Made by a program: the position numbers and the translations under genes. This document shows positions 18,334 through 27,602 of a stretch of 64,000 nt of DNA, piece by piece (position 1 is the stretch's first letter; each line of letters opens with the position of its first letter). The stretch covers positions 1 through 64,000 of the forward strand of contig JAGOLH010000007.1 of assembly GCA_017994175.1 (NCBI GenBank), given 5' to 3'. Under the pieces are notes generated by a model. The model saw only the letters and a program-made list of their open reading frames with translations, did not search any database and was not told the origin of the DNA. Source of the DNA: Bacteroidales bacterium. GTDB lineage: Bacteria; Bacteroidota; Bacteroidia; Bacteroidales; ML635J-15.

Positions 18334-18954
18334 TCAAACAATTAATTCACCCAATCCCTGCCGCACCACAACTATCTCATCATAAGTGCAATCAACAACT
18401 GTTGACGGGATATTATTTCCATACCCGCCATCAATTACCAAATCAACCAGATCGTTATAATCTTCGTAAATTAACTCCGGGTCGGTTGTATATTCAATAA
18501 TTTCATCATCGTTTTTCAGCGAAGTGGTTAATATCGGATTACCCAGTATTCTTACAATTTCCCGAATAATATTATTCTCTGGAACCCTCACACCCACGGT
18601 TTTTTTGTTTGTTTTAAGAATGCGTTGCACATTGTTATTTGCTTGCAGTATAAAAGTGAAAGGGCCAGGCAGGTTGCGTTTCAGCAATTTGAATATATGA
18701 TTCTCGATAGGTGTTGTAAACTCCGAAATATGTTTTATATCGTAACAAATAAAAGAGAAATTTGATTTATCGTGCTTCACTCCTTTAATCCTCGAAACCT
18801 TCTCAACAGCCTTGCTTTTCGTGATATCGCATCCGATTCCGTATACTGTATCGGTAGGGTAAATAATTACACCGCCATCACGCAATATATCAACCGCTTT
18901 GTTTAGAAGTCGTTCTGCAGGGTTGTCGGGGTGTATTTTTAAATATAAAGCCAC
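18334..18954 (-). CDS. YrdC/Sua5/TsaC-family protein (threonylcarbamoyl-AMP synthase type)
   Basis: The product has 206 residues. The family motif GGVIIYPTDTVYGIGCD near residue 30 and SRIKGVKHDKSNFSFIC (KxR and SxN elements) are visible, with a later GVRVPENNI. The family makes threonylcarbamoyl-AMP for the t6A modification of tRNA. Many Bacteroidota carry this short YciO-like version in addition to a longer Sua5, so which paralogue this is cannot be settled here. The start is GTG, 3 bp after the transaldolase stop, so the two genes are co-transcribed. Confidence 0.85.
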   Translation of the reverse strand: MALYLKIHPDNPAERLLNKAVDILRDGGVIIYPTDTVYGIGCDITKSKAVEKVSRIKGVKHDKSNFSFICYDIKHISEFTTPIENHIFKLLKRNLPGPFTFILQANNNVQRILKTNKKTVGVRVPENNIIREIVRILGNPILTTSLKNDDEIIEYTTDPELIYEDYNDLVDLVIDGGYGNNIPSTVVDCTYDEIVVVRQGLGELIV

Positions 18955-18957
18955 AAA

Positions 18958-19614
18958 TCAATCTTTCATTTTTGCATAGTCTTCCAAGAATTTCTTCAGC
19001 CCTATGTCGGTAAGCGGATGGTTCAATAACCCAAGAATTGCATTCAACGGACATGTTGCCACGTCGGCACCGTACTCAAGGCATTTTATTATGTGCATGG
19101 TATGCCTGATTGAGGCTGCAAGAACCTGTGTTGGGTATTCATAATAGTTGAACATATCAACAATCTGACGAATTAGCTCCATTCCGTCGGTAGAATTATC
19201 ATCGAGTCTGCCCACAAAAGGAGAAACATATGTAGCTCCGGCTTTTGCTGCGAGAAGAGCCTGTCCCTGATTGAATACCAGTGTGCAATTGGTACGGATA
19301 CCATTATCGCTGAAATACTTAATGGCTTTAATCCCTTCTTTTATCACCGGCACTTTAACAACAATCTGCTCATGGAGCGATGCAAGCTCTTTACCTTCCC
19401 TTATCATTCCTTCGAAATCGGTGCTTATAACCTCAGCGCTCACGTCTCCCTTAACAATGTTACATATTTCAACATAGTGTTTCAGGATGTTTACATGCCC
19501 CCGAATTCCCTCCTTAGCCATGAGCGACGGATTTGTAGTAACACCATCGAGGATGCCCAGCGACTGTGCTTCACGTATCTGGTCAAGATTTGCTGTGTCG
19601 ATAAAGAATTTCAT
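18958..19614 (-). CDS. fsa: Fructose-6-phosphate aldolase / transaldolase-like protein
   Basis: The product has 218 residues, the length of the short FSA/TalC group. Motifs are [15 protein letters not shown] at the start, [24 protein letters not shown] with the Schiff-base lysine, [18 protein letters not shown] and [12 protein letters not shown]-group enzymes perform aldol or transaldolase reactions on fructose-6-phosphate or sedoheptulose-7-phosphate, and the choice cannot be made from the sequence by eye. It is the promoter-proximal gene of the pair with the YrdC gene. Confidence 0.9.
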   Translation of the reverse strand: MKFFIDTANLDQIREAQSLGILDGVTTNPSLMAKEGIRGHVNILKHYVEICNIVKGDVSAEVISTDFEGMIREGKELASLHEQIVVKVPVIKEGIKAIKYFSDNGIRTNCTLVFNQGQALLAAKAGATYVSPFVGRLDDNSTDGMELIRQIVDMFNYYEYPTQVLAASIRHTMHIIKCLEYGADVATCPLNAILGLLNHPLTDIGLKKFLEDYAKMKD

Positions 19615-19637
19615 ATTGCGTGTATTGATTTGACCGT

Positions 19638-19645
19638 CAAAAGTA
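19638..19645 (-). promoter_or_regulatory. Candidate -7 box for fsa
   Basis: The reverse strand reads TACTTTTG, matching TAnnTTTG, 24 bp upstream of the fsa ATG at 19614. No -33 element stands at the expected distance. Confidence 0.45.
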
Positions 19646-19841
19646 GTTAAAAATTCCGCAAGCCGTATTTAAAGAAAATAACAATTGCAGCCTTTTATAA
19701 AATAATTTCGCGTAACACACCGTTATGAGTTTGTAAACCAACGGCATTCTCAACAAAACCATGTTGATAAAAACAGTAATAACACAGCCTAAAAGAAATA
19801 TAGAGTTTCTAATTTCGTTTTTGATTTAAACTTAACCTATT

Positions 19842-20534
19842 ATGATTCTTCTTCAGGCAACAGCCGACACATTAAAAAACGCTGCCAATGTTGCTCAGGC
19901 CACAACAGAGCAGGGTATGTCGTTTCTTGAATTAGCCGTTAAAGGCGGCTGGATAATGTTAGTTCTGGCGGTTCTTTCGGTAATTGCAATCTATATTTTC
20001 ATCGACCGATTCATTGCAATCCGCAAAGCATCGAAAGAGCAAGCATCATTTATGGAAAATATCAAGAATTTCATCCATAGCGGAAAAGTAGAACAAGCAT
20101 TAGATGCATGTAAAATGAATCCGGGAACTTTATCGAGAATGATTGAAAAGGGAATTATGCGTATCGGAAGACCTTTGAACGATATTAATGCCGCTGTCGA
20201 AAATGTGGGGAAGCAGGAAATCGCAAAGCTCGAAAAAGGTCTTCCTGTGCTGGCTTCCATTGCAGGAGGAGCTCCGATGCTTGGGTTTCTCGGCACGGTA
20301 ATGGGGATGATCAAAGCTTTCTACGATATGGCTCACGCTGGAAATAATCTGGATATAACACTTCTTTCGAATGGAATCTATCTAGCTATGGTAACTACTG
20401 TTGGAGGTCTTATCGTTGGAATTGTTGCTTATTTTGCATATAACGTACTTGTTTCAAAAATTGATTCACTGGTTGCTATGCTCGAAGGACGTACTACGGC
20501 ATTTATGGACATTCTTAATGAACCCGTAAACTAA
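19842..20534 (+). CDS. exbB: ExbB/TolQ-family proton channel subunit
   Basis: The product has 230 residues with three membrane segments: about 33-55 (GWIMLVLAVLSVIAIYIFI), about 135-160 after LPVLASIAGGAPMLGFLGTV, and about 178-200 (GIYLAMVTTVGGLIVGIVAY). The GFLGTV and TTVGGL stretches are family signatures. With ExbD it forms the inner-membrane motor that uses proton motive force to drive TonB. It is the first gene of an exbB-exbD-tonB operon with 5-bp and 2-bp gaps. Confidence 0.93.
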   Translation: MILLQATADTLKNAANVAQATTEQGMSFLELAVKGGWIMLVLAVLSVIAIYIFIDRFIAIRKASKEQASFMENIKNFIHSGKVEQALDACKMNPGTLSRMIEKGIMRIGRPLNDINAAVENVGKQEIAKLEKGLPVLASIAGGAPMLGFLGTVMGMIKAFYDMAHAGNNLDITLLSNGIYLAMVTTVGGLIVGIVAYFAYNVLVSKIDSLVAMLEGRTTAFMDILNEPVN

Positions 20535-20539
20535 AAAAA

Positions 20540-20944
20540 ATGGCACTGCAAACCCGAAATAAAATAAATTCTTCCTTCAGCATGGCTTCCATGTCGGATT
20601 TGGTGTTCCTGTTGCTTGTATTTTTCATGATCACTTCCACAATGATAGCACCAAATGCGTTAAAACTTTTACTACCTCAGAGCAACAACCAAACCCAGGC
20701 AAAGCAGAATACAACCGTTTCGATTGATGACCTTGGCGATGGTGTTTTTGCATATGCTGTCGGCACGAGTTATTGCAATTTCGACGAGGTAGAGCGAAGG
20801 CTAAGGGTTGAACTGGCAGATGTACAGGAACCTGTGGTTACCCTTGCGGTAGATAAAACCGTTCCAATGGAAGAAGTGGTTAAAATAATGAATATTGCTG
20901 TAAATAATAACTATAAACTTATTTTAAGAACAGCTCCTGAATAG
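20540..20944 (+). CDS. exbD: ExbD/TolR-family protein
   Basis: The product has 134 residues. A single transmembrane segment near residues 18-36 contains the functional Asp (SMSDLVFLLLVFFMI), followed by a periplasmic domain ending VEEVVKIMNIAVNNNYKL-type helix. This is the usual ExbD layout. It lies 5 bp after exbB and 2 bp before the TonB-like gene. Confidence 0.92.
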   Translation: MALQTRNKINSSFSMASMSDLVFLLLVFFMITSTMIAPNALKLLLPQSNNQTQAKQNTTVSIDDLGDGVFAYAVGTSYCNFDEVERRLRVELADVQEPVVTLAVDKTVPMEEVVKIMNIAVNNNYKLILRTAPE

Positions 20945-20946
20945 AC

Positions 20947-21666
20947 ATGAGTTTTTTTAACAAACATAAAGAAGGTATTATCGTTACTTTGCTGGTACAT
21001 GCAGCAGCAATAATACTTTTATTGCTATTAAGTTTTACCATACCTGATCCTCCTCCGGTGGAGAAAGGAATATTGCTTGATCTTGGGGGTGCTGGCAGTG
21101 GAACTCCTAATCCGGGACCATCTTCGCCCTCCTCTTCTGACGCACAACACAACGCCTCCTCACAACACACACCTGTTTCGGGCAGTTTGACTCAGGATTT
21201 AGAAGAAGCGCCAGCCCTACCCTCAGGCAATAATCCGGATAACCAACAGCTTACCCCTGAAGAAATTCAAAGAAGGGAGAAAGCAAACAAAATCTCGAAC
21301 CTGACTCAATTCGGGAATGGGTCGCCCGGGAATGGTGTCGGGCCTGGAAGCGGATTGCCAGGTTCAAACGGAGACGGGTCAACCCCTGGTGATGGTGGTG
21401 GGCCTGGTGGAGTTGGAGGAAATGTAGGTTCACGAAAAATCAGTAAAATAGTTGAACCGATGCAGAAACCCGATATGTTTGGGAAGGTAATCCTTTCATA
21501 TCTTGTTAACGAACAAGGGGTAGTGTCGAATATCTCGGTGGTTTCTTCGAATTGTGCAGAATGTACGAGCTATGCTATTACAGCTCTCAGCCAATGGAAA
21601 TATGAACCATTACCTGGTGCAAAACTTCAGAAAGGGCAACAGACTTTTAATTTTTCTCCAAAATAA
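20947..21666 (+). CDS. TonB-like energy transducer with glycine/proline-rich linker
   Basis: The product has 239 residues. An N-terminal membrane anchor (IIVTLLVHAAAIILLLLL) is followed by a low-complexity Ser/Pro/Gly linker (about 40-165, with many GxGxxG runs) and a short C-terminal TonB-like domain (about 170-239; VILSYLVNEQGVVSNISVV, ITALSQWKYEP). It passes energy from ExbBD to outer-membrane receptors. The glycine-rich rather than proline-lysine linker is common in Bacteroidota. It ends the operon, with a possible small terminator at 21685-21705. Confidence 0.85.
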   Translation: MSFFNKHKEGIIVTLLVHAAAIILLLLLSFTIPDPPPVEKGILLDLGGAGSGTPNPGPSSPSSSDAQHNASSQHTPVSGSLTQDLEEAPALPSGNNPDNQQLTPEEIQRREKANKISNLTQFGNGSPGNGVGPGSGLPGSNGDGSTPGDGGGPGGVGGNVGSRKISKIVEPMQKPDMFGKVILSYLVNEQGVVSNISVVSSNCAECTSYAITALSQWKYEPLPGAKLQKGQQTFNFSPK

Positions 21667-21684
21667 ACCCGTTACAAGGGCTAC

Positions 21685-21705
21685 AAGGTTATTCAAACCT
21701 TTTTC
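21685..21705 (+). terminator. Possible terminator of exbB-exbD-tonB
   Basis: AAGGTT (21685-21690) pairs with AACCTT (21696-21701) across ATTCA and is followed by TTTC. The stem is short and overlaps the 3' end of the convergent histidine kinase gene. Confidence 0.35.
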
Positions 21706-22739
21706 ATCGTAAATGCAACAGTAGTACCAATTCCTTCCGTACTCCGAATATTCACTTTCTGACCATGGGCATCTATAATGTGCTTAACAATCGCTAAACC
21801 AAGGCCGCTTCCACCAGTATTTGAAGAATGGCTCTTATCGACACGATAAAAACGCTCAAACACCCTTGGCAGGTCTTTGTCCGGAATACCAATTCCATTA
21901 TCGGTAACCTCTATTAAAAGATGCTTGTCCATATCGAACAACTCTACCTTGACAAAGCCACCTTCTTTTGCATAGTTGATACCGTTCAAGATCAGGTTTG
22001 CCAACACCTGATTTATTAGATGCCTGTCGGCTTCGATGCTTTTCATTTTTTCGTAATGCTTCTTAAAGCTCAGGGCAATTTTTTTCTCATTTGCCCTGTC
22101 TTCAAATGATTCAATTACTTCAGCGATTAGTTTTTCGGGTTCAAACACTTTAAAATCAGGCTTAATCCTTCCAGACTCCAGTTTTGATATTGCTTCGAGG
22201 TCGTTTACAATTGAAATCATTTTATTGATATTCTTCTCTATCTTTGAAAGGTATTTCCTGTTGATATTTTCGTCCTCAAGCCCACCTTCAAGCAAGGTGG
22301 AAGTATAGCCCTGTATGTTGAAAATAGGCGTTTTCAGTTCGTGTGAAACATTTCCGATAAACTCTTTCCGGTACGTTGCCATTTGCCGCAGCTGCTCAAG
22401 CTCCTGATTATGCTCACGATCCCATTCATTAACATCTGCTTCAACCTGATGTATCATATCAGCACGGTTGTTGAACTTTGCGTTGAAATTTCGCCCTGCC
22501 TCTTTCCTTTTGTGAATGGCTTTATAAATCACCCGAATACGGTCGTAGATAAACTGAAAAAAAATAAACCTTAGGCTAAAAAATGAGATTAAAAACGACA
22601 CCGACAACAATATTACACAGAAAACCATATTGAATGAATGGTAATAATACAGATTGAAAACCATTGCTATCAGCATTATTACAACGCTGAGTAAAACCGA
22701 AAATAAAAAAGCCAGCCTGTTCGATGAGTAATATTTCAT
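21693..22739 (-). CDS. Sensor histidine kinase (PhoR-type, two transmembrane segments)
   Basis: The product has 348 residues. Two membrane helices near 9-30 and 36-58 are joined by a very short loop, so there is almost no periplasmic sensor domain. A linker leads to the H-box (FIGNVSHELKTPIFN near 130), the N-box (NQVLANLILNGINYA), G1 (DNGIGIP), the F-box (FERFYRVD) and G2 (GGSGLGLAIVKH). The canonical N-box Ala is Gly here (NGINY). It follows the response regulator by 24 bp. It probably senses a membrane or cytoplasmic cue, or a partner protein. Confidence 0.93.
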   Translation of the reverse strand: MKYYSSNRLAFLFSVLLSVVIMLIAMVFNLYYYHSFNMVFCVILLSVSFLISFFSLRFIFFQFIYDRIRVIYKAIHKRKEAGRNFNAKFNNRADMIHQVEADVNEWDREHNQELEQLRQMATYRKEFIGNVSHELKTPIFNIQGYTSTLLEGGLEDENINRKYLSKIEKNINKMISIVNDLEAISKLESGRIKPDFKVFEPEKLIAEVIESFEDRANEKKIALSFKKHYEKMKSIEADRHLINQVLANLILNGINYAKEGGFVKVELFDMDKHLLIEVTDNGIGIPDKDLPRVFERFYRVDKSHSSNTGGSGLGLAIVKHIIDAHGQKVNIRSTEGIGTTVAFTMKKV

Positions 22740-22763
22740 AATATGAGCATTTGGAAATTAAAC

Positions 22764-23480
22764 CTATTGTTCATCCGGTCTATATTCAAATTTATATCCT
22801 GTACCTTTGAAGGTTCGTATGAATTCATCTCCGATTTTCTCCCGCAATTTCCTCACATGAACGTCAATGGCACGTTCTCCTACTATAACCTCGTCACCCC
22901 AAATAGCGGAGTATATCTCGTCCCTTGAAAACACTTTTCCCGGCTTCGAAACAAGAAGTTTCAGCAGTTTAAACTCTTTTTTAGGTAAAATCACTTCGGC
23001 TCCGTTTTTCATTACAGAGTGCATCTCCACATCGATGGTTAGCCCATTAAATCTCAATACGGTTTCCGCCTCATCAACATCGCTTCTCCGATTGCTTAAT
23101 CTATTACTCCTCCTCAGCATCGACTGAATTTTTTTAATTAAAACCTTGGGACGCACAGGTTTTGTTATATAGTCATCGGCACCTGCATCGAATCCGGCAA
23201 TCTGTGAGTAGTCTTCGGAGCGGGCTGTAAGAAACACAATCAGCGTATGGTCGAACTGAGTTGATGATCTTAATATATGACATACCTCAACTCCATCCAT
23301 TTCCGGCATCATAATATCCAGCAGAATTACATCAGGATTGTATTTGCCAGCCAAGTCAATGGCATCCTTCCCATTTCCGGCAATTTCAACTATAAATCCC
23401 TCTTTATCTAGATTATATGACAAGAATTCCAAAATATCAGGGTCGTCATCAACGACGAGAATTTTTTGAGGATTATTCAT
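22764..23480 (-). CDS. Response regulator, OmpR/PhoB type
   Basis: The product has 238 residues. The receiver domain (1-120) has acidic DDDPD, the phospho-acceptor Asp in VILLDIMMPEMDG, conserved Thr (FLTARSED) and Lys (DYITKPVRP). The C-terminal winged-helix DNA-binding domain (about 140-232) ends with VHVRKLREKIGDEFIRT and GTGYKF. It starts 11 bp after the GH16-like gene, so it is probably co-transcribed with the surface-glycan genes upstream as well as with the kinase. Confidence 0.95.
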   Translation of the reverse strand: MNNPQKILVVDDDPDILEFLSYNLDKEGFIVEIAGNGKDAIDLAGKYNPDVILLDIMMPEMDGVEVCHILRSSTQFDHTLIVFLTARSEDYSQIAGFDAGADDYITKPVRPKVLIKKIQSMLRRSNRLSNRRSDVDEAETVLRFNGLTIDVEMHSVMKNGAEVILPKKEFKLLKLLVSKPGKVFSRDEIYSAIWGDEVIVGERAIDVHVRKLREKIGDEFIRTFKGTGYKFEYRPDEQ

Positions 23481-23491
23481 TTTGCAACATT

Positions 23492-25423
23492 TTATTCAAT
23501 TGTAATTTCATATATTTCTCCGGTAATTGCATTTTTGGGGAACGGTATATTCTCCTGCAGATACGGACTTCCGGGCCACCATTGTGTGTTATGGAACTCC
23601 TGAGTAATAATTAAAAGCATCTGATTATTCGGAATCATTGAAATGGATTCATCAACAAAACCCACGACAAACAATTTGTCTTTTTCGGGACCGATGCGCC
23701 AGATGATTTTATCAGGTTGCCAATCTATTTGGAAATAATAGTAATCTCGTCCAAAAACTTCATCGTCCGAAATAAAGTACTTTTCTATCACAGCCCGATA
23801 TGTATCTTCCCAGCGGAACCAGTGAAACTTCCTGCCCTGGTATTGAATTTCGTTACATCCTGTTCCGAAATTGGATGGTGATGCGCATGCCATATCCCAG
23901 TTGGTACAGCAAACAGCTATTGTGTTATCAAGCGAAGCGATATACTCGGGCATGAGCACATTCCAATCGGCAGGGTTTTTCTGATTGACAACCGGCTCGT
24001 TATATAATGGGGGATATTCATTATCGGGGCAATAGGGAACTGTTTTCAAAATTTCAAAATCAATTTCGGAATAAGCAACCCTGTTCACTCTTTTCTCTTC
24101 GGTGCCACCCCAGTAAGTTGCCATGTATCCATTTTTTTCACACGACCTCCGCAGGTTCCATCCACTTTCTTCTCCAAATCCACCCTGATAAATCAACCAT
24201 ATTGCATTGGTGATACCATTCCACACATTGTCTTTATTCAGCAACTCTGTCAAATTTGCCTTTACTGTTATTTTTCCATACGTAAAACCATGTCTCGTTA
24301 TAATGCCTACATTTTCTTTGCGCCAATCTCCATAGGTAGCCCCTGGGTTTTGAATAACAATTTTATTTTCCACTGAATCAGATGAAACCGTAAGACACGG
24401 ATATTTTGCATTGGTTGGTGTGATACCGATAAGCTCTTCTTTCCTCGTAAATGCATTATTCCAATTATATTCCTCCTTACTGTACCCATCGTTTAATACG
24501 TCGGTAATTACAGGGATATTGAACATTTTACTAGAGCGGTCGACATAATGTATGAATTGCTGAACAGCAGCATTTTCGTATATTGTACGTGAATTATTGC
24601 AATTACATGTGAATGTTTCACTATAATTCAAAGTTTTTCGAAAATCGTAATCATGAGCATAGATTCCGGCTCCCAAGTCGGGTTTTGCTTTTACATTCAA
24701 CACCGCTTCGTATTTTTTTATGAAGCTATCTCCAAGCTTCGCTCCATCTCCATAAAGAAAATAATAATACGGGTTTACAAAATCATTCTTATATGTTTTG
24801 TTGATATGTTGCAAATAATCAGGTATTTTTTTAATATCCACCTCTGTTGCTATGACTAGTAAAATACTATAATCACCTACTCTTGGGTTTCGCTTCCACC
24901 TATCGTTCACACCATTGAAATAACAGTTTTTTTCGTCGCGGGGATTACCAATTATTCTAAAAAAATCCTGAATTTGTTTTTTTTCTCCCGGTTCAATTTC
25001 ACCCACAGGCTTAAACCCGAGAAGAGTATCCTCCCATGATCCATAGAAATTCTCACTAGCGTATGGATGCATTTGATTTGAATTATCAGAAACTTCAGGA
25101 ACTTTATAAGTTTCGTTCTGATAATAAATTTTATAATAGTATTTTTCCTTTCTGGAAGAAGTATTCTTTATTGTAAATTCATAATTGAAGTACCCAGATT
25201 CAGTCTGCCGTATGGATGGTATTACAAAACCAAGGATGGCTTCCCTGTAATCAAGCATCAATTGTTTGTTGTCCTGCCCGGGTTGGTAATTGGTCAACCA
25301 ATGCACATTATCCACCGAAAATGACAGCTTTTTTGCGGAAGGCTCTGAAGTGCATGAAAAAAACAAGGCAATCAGCACCGCTGCTGAAACAATATTTAAT
25401 ATAAATCCGCCTTTAGAACGCAT
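23492..25423 (-). CDS. Lipoprotein with C-terminal GH16-like (concanavalin A-like) domain
   Basis: The product has about 643 residues from ATG 25423; a TTG three codons upstream is also open. A lipoprotein signal peptide ends at the lipobox LFFSC. The N-terminal half (about 30-330) has no family I recognise and includes a cysteine cluster (TCNCNN). The C-terminal half (about 370-643) looks like a GH16 jelly-roll: YGKITVKANL, then AYSEIDFEIL, in which EIDFE fits the GH16 catalytic pattern E-I-D-x-E, then YYYFQIDWQPDKIIWRI and a final strand GEIYEITIE. It would cleave or bind a beta-glucan- or galactan-like polymer at the cell surface. Activity is inferred from that motif. It overlaps the upstream gene by 11 bp. 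Confidence 0.75.
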   Translation of the reverse strand: MRSKGGFILNIVSAAVLIALFFSCTSEPSAKKLSFSVDNVHWLTNYQPGQDNKQLMLDYREAILGFVIPSIRQTESGYFNYEFTIKNTSSRKEKYYYKIYYQNETYKVPEVSDNSNQMHPYASENFYGSWEDTLLGFKPVGEIEPGEKKQIQDFFRIIGNPRDEKNCYFNGVNDRWKRNPRVGDYSILLVIATEVDIKKIPDYLQHINKTYKNDFVNPYYYFLYGDGAKLGDSFIKKYEAVLNVKAKPDLGAGIYAHDYDFRKTLNYSETFTCNCNNSRTIYENAAVQQFIHYVDRSSKMFNIPVITDVLNDGYSKEEYNWNNAFTRKEELIGITPTNAKYPCLTVSSDSVENKIVIQNPGATYGDWRKENVGIITRHGFTYGKITVKANLTELLNKDNVWNGITNAIWLIYQGGFGEESGWNLRRSCEKNGYMATYWGGTEEKRVNRVAYSEIDFEILKTVPYCPDNEYPPLYNEPVVNQKNPADWNVLMPEYIASLDNTIAVCCTNWDMACASPSNFGTGCNEIQYQGRKFHWFRWEDTYRAVIEKYFISDDEVFGRDYYYFQIDWQPDKIIWRIGPEKDKLFVVGFVDESISMIPNNQMLLIITQEFHNTQWWPGSPYLQENIPFPKNAITGEIYEITIE

Positions 25424-27602
25424 AAATCTCAACTTTTGATTTCATCATCTCCTTATCGTGTGTTGTACTTTGAGTCAAGTTAGCAGATGAAACATCAATA
25501 AACGAAAAACACATAATTTCCGGTGTCTCATCGCCTGTATAATTTCCACACACAATACTGTTGTTTGTATAGTATTTCGGGTTCAACCCATCAGGGAATC
25601 CCTTGAAGTCAATCGACTTTTCGATTGTATACATCTTTTTATCAACGTTAATCTGTTTCAGATCGAATCTCCACGACCTGTCGAGAACTAAAACTTTACC
25701 AGAATTGTTTTTGTGGCTACCGATAGAAATATAATCTGCCCTAGCGTTTAACAGGTAATGATCTTCCAATATTTCTGGGGTTTGGGCAACTTGAGTAATG
25801 CGAATTGCGCCTTTTTGCAGGGAAACTGAAAATATACGGTAAACCATTTTGGTTTCTTCACCATATATTGCAAAAATCTCACTTCCTGCTATTTCAGGCA
25901 AAACATCGTAACAATAAAACTTCGAAATTGAGGGGAAGTTATTTTTTTCTGTTATAAATACCGGCTCTCTTTTTTCGGATGGGTAAATACAGCCAAATTT
26001 GGTTCCCTGTAGCACAAGTATTGCCGGCTTATTAGCTCCGGTTGTAGATATACAGGCGCCCCATGTCGTTGTAGAAAATCCATCAAAGCTTTCGAATTGC
26101 TTTTCCCAAAGTTTTGTCCCTGAAATCTGATAAGCATCATTATTCAAACTAAAGCAAATTATTTTTCTGCCTGAATTATCGATGAAGCAAATTTCATCTT
26201 TCTTGTTGTTATCCCAATCAATCGGAATCATCAAAGCATTCTCATTAACTTTTTCGCTGAATATTACAGGTTTTGAGAACAATCCCTCTTTAACTGCATA
26301 AAATATTGACAATGTATTGGGCGAATTACCGGCTACAACCTGTTCATGCTGCTGATTCAATAAACGTATATTTGAGATATAGTTGTACTTTTTAATAATT
26401 CCTTTCTCCGGCAGGACTTTTCCCATTACGTAAGTACCATAACTGCATGGATATGGCGGGGTGTTGATTGCAGGCTTAAATACCGAATCGACAGTTAAGT
26501 CGCACAGAGCATTATTACCCAGTTTTATATCGTCAGTGTTTTTCATAATTACGAGTATGTCATCCACGTATACCGAATTATTGTTCCTGTTCCATCCATA
26601 AATACACAGGGTGTTTCCGGGGGAGCATACTTCGGGAGGAATTTCGAAACTATCCTGTTCTTTAATCCATTTTTTTACCGGACTATTTGTTTTACCAAGA
26701 AGATAACCGTACCAAAAAACATCGTTATTGTTTTTATCTTTTACTGCAAAAACCAGTACGTAGTCCATTTGGGCTTTTTCACTCAGGTAGTAAAACCTGA
26801 AGTTCACCCTATCGACCTGTGTTAGATCAAAATCTGCCAATGGAATCATGGTAGGCGCGGTATAGGTATTTTTGCCGGCTGCTGAGGCTGATTTCTGACT
26901 GTTGTAGGCGACACGTGTAGTAATTCCATCTCCGCTAATCCCTTCGTAATCGATTAGTTTCGATCGTTTCAGTCTCGTTTGAGCATCCCCATTTTGAAAA
27001 CTAATTTCGATATCGTCGATATACACAATATGGCCATCTCCAAGATAATTACACCCATAAATTCTGACCTTATTGCCCTGATTCATCAAGGAATCTGGAA
27101 TAGTAAATTGTCTGGATGCATAAAACCACTCTCCCGCAGTCACATTATCGCGATTCACCTGGAGTGCATCCCAATACAATTGGGTTTGCATATCTTCATC
27201 AAACACCGACAGTACAAGAAGTACATTCATCTTAGTTTTAACGGGCAGAAACCATGCGCCAATTTTCACAGAGCCAGTGTTGGCAGATGCAATGTTATCA
27301 AGGTCGAAAACTATGGCTGCTGAGTATGCATTGCGCTCTGCCATTACCGTGCTATGCTTCCCCGACAGTGCATGTTCTGTACTGATGCCACCTTTGGAAT
27401 TTTCGAGAATGAGGTAATCTGTTTCAAAATTAATAATGAATTTTTCAGGAATAACTTCGGAGTTTAGATTGTTTTTTTTTCCATCCGTATTCTTAAACTC
27501 CCAATGTGCTGCAATGTATAATAAAACAGATAACAATAATATTGCAATAAAAGTAAAAACCAAATACAGATTTTTATTCTTTTTCAGATACGGGAACGTC
27601 AT
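25413..27602 (-). CDS. Membrane-anchored surface protein with two repeated beta-sandwich domains and a beta-propeller-like C-terminus
   Basis: The product has about 729 residues from ATG 27602; an ATG at 27638 would add twelve. A signal-anchor lies near residues 12-35. Two related domains (about 45-205 and 225-370) each end with the pattern IYG(C/W)N...(I/V)YVDDI, like carbohydrate-binding beta-sandwiches. The C-terminal half (about 380-729) has repeated short strands and an Asp-rich DWDNNKKDEICFID loop resembling FG-GAP/propeller repeats. I do not recognise a named family. It lies between a GT2 glycosyltransferase and the GH16-like lipoprotein, overlapping both, so a role in building or binding a surface glycan is likely by context. 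Confidence 0.7.
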   Translation of the reverse strand: MTFPYLKKNKNLYLVFTFIAILLLSVLLYIAAHWEFKNTDGKKNNLNSEVIPEKFIINFETDYLILENSKGGISTEHALSGKHSTVMAERNAYSAAIVFDLDNIASANTGSVKIGAWFLPVKTKMNVLLVLSVFDEDMQTQLYWDALQVNRDNVTAGEWFYASRQFTIPDSLMNQGNKVRIYGCNYLGDGHIVYIDDIEISFQNGDAQTRLKRSKLIDYEGISGDGITTRVAYNSQKSASAAGKNTYTAPTMIPLADFDLTQVDRVNFRFYYLSEKAQMDYVLVFAVKDKNNNDVFWYGYLLGKTNSPVKKWIKEQDSFEIPPEVCSPGNTLCIYGWNRNNNSVYVDDILVIMKNTDDIKLGNNALCDLTVDSVFKPAINTPPYPCSYGTYVMGKVLPEKGIIKKYNYISNIRLLNQQHEQVVAGNSPNTLSIFYAVKEGLFSKPVIFSEKVNENALMIPIDWDNNKKDEICFIDNSGRKIICFSLNNDAYQISGTKLWEKQFESFDGFSTTTWGACISTTGANKPAILVLQGTKFGCIYPSEKREPVFITEKNNFPSISKFYCYDVLPEIAGSEIFAIYGEETKMVYRIFSVSLQKGAIRITQVAQTPEILEDHYLLNARADYISIGSHKNNSGKVLVLDRSWRFDLKQINVDKKMYTIEKSIDFKGFPDGLNPKYYTNNSIVCGNYTGDETPEIMCFSFIDVSSANLTQSTTHDKEMMKSKVEIYAF

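Noticed and set aside
22336-22351. parS-like string containing GTGAAACA
   Set aside because: Only one half of the palindrome matches, and it encodes the conserved histidine-kinase H-box, so the sequence is explained by the protein.
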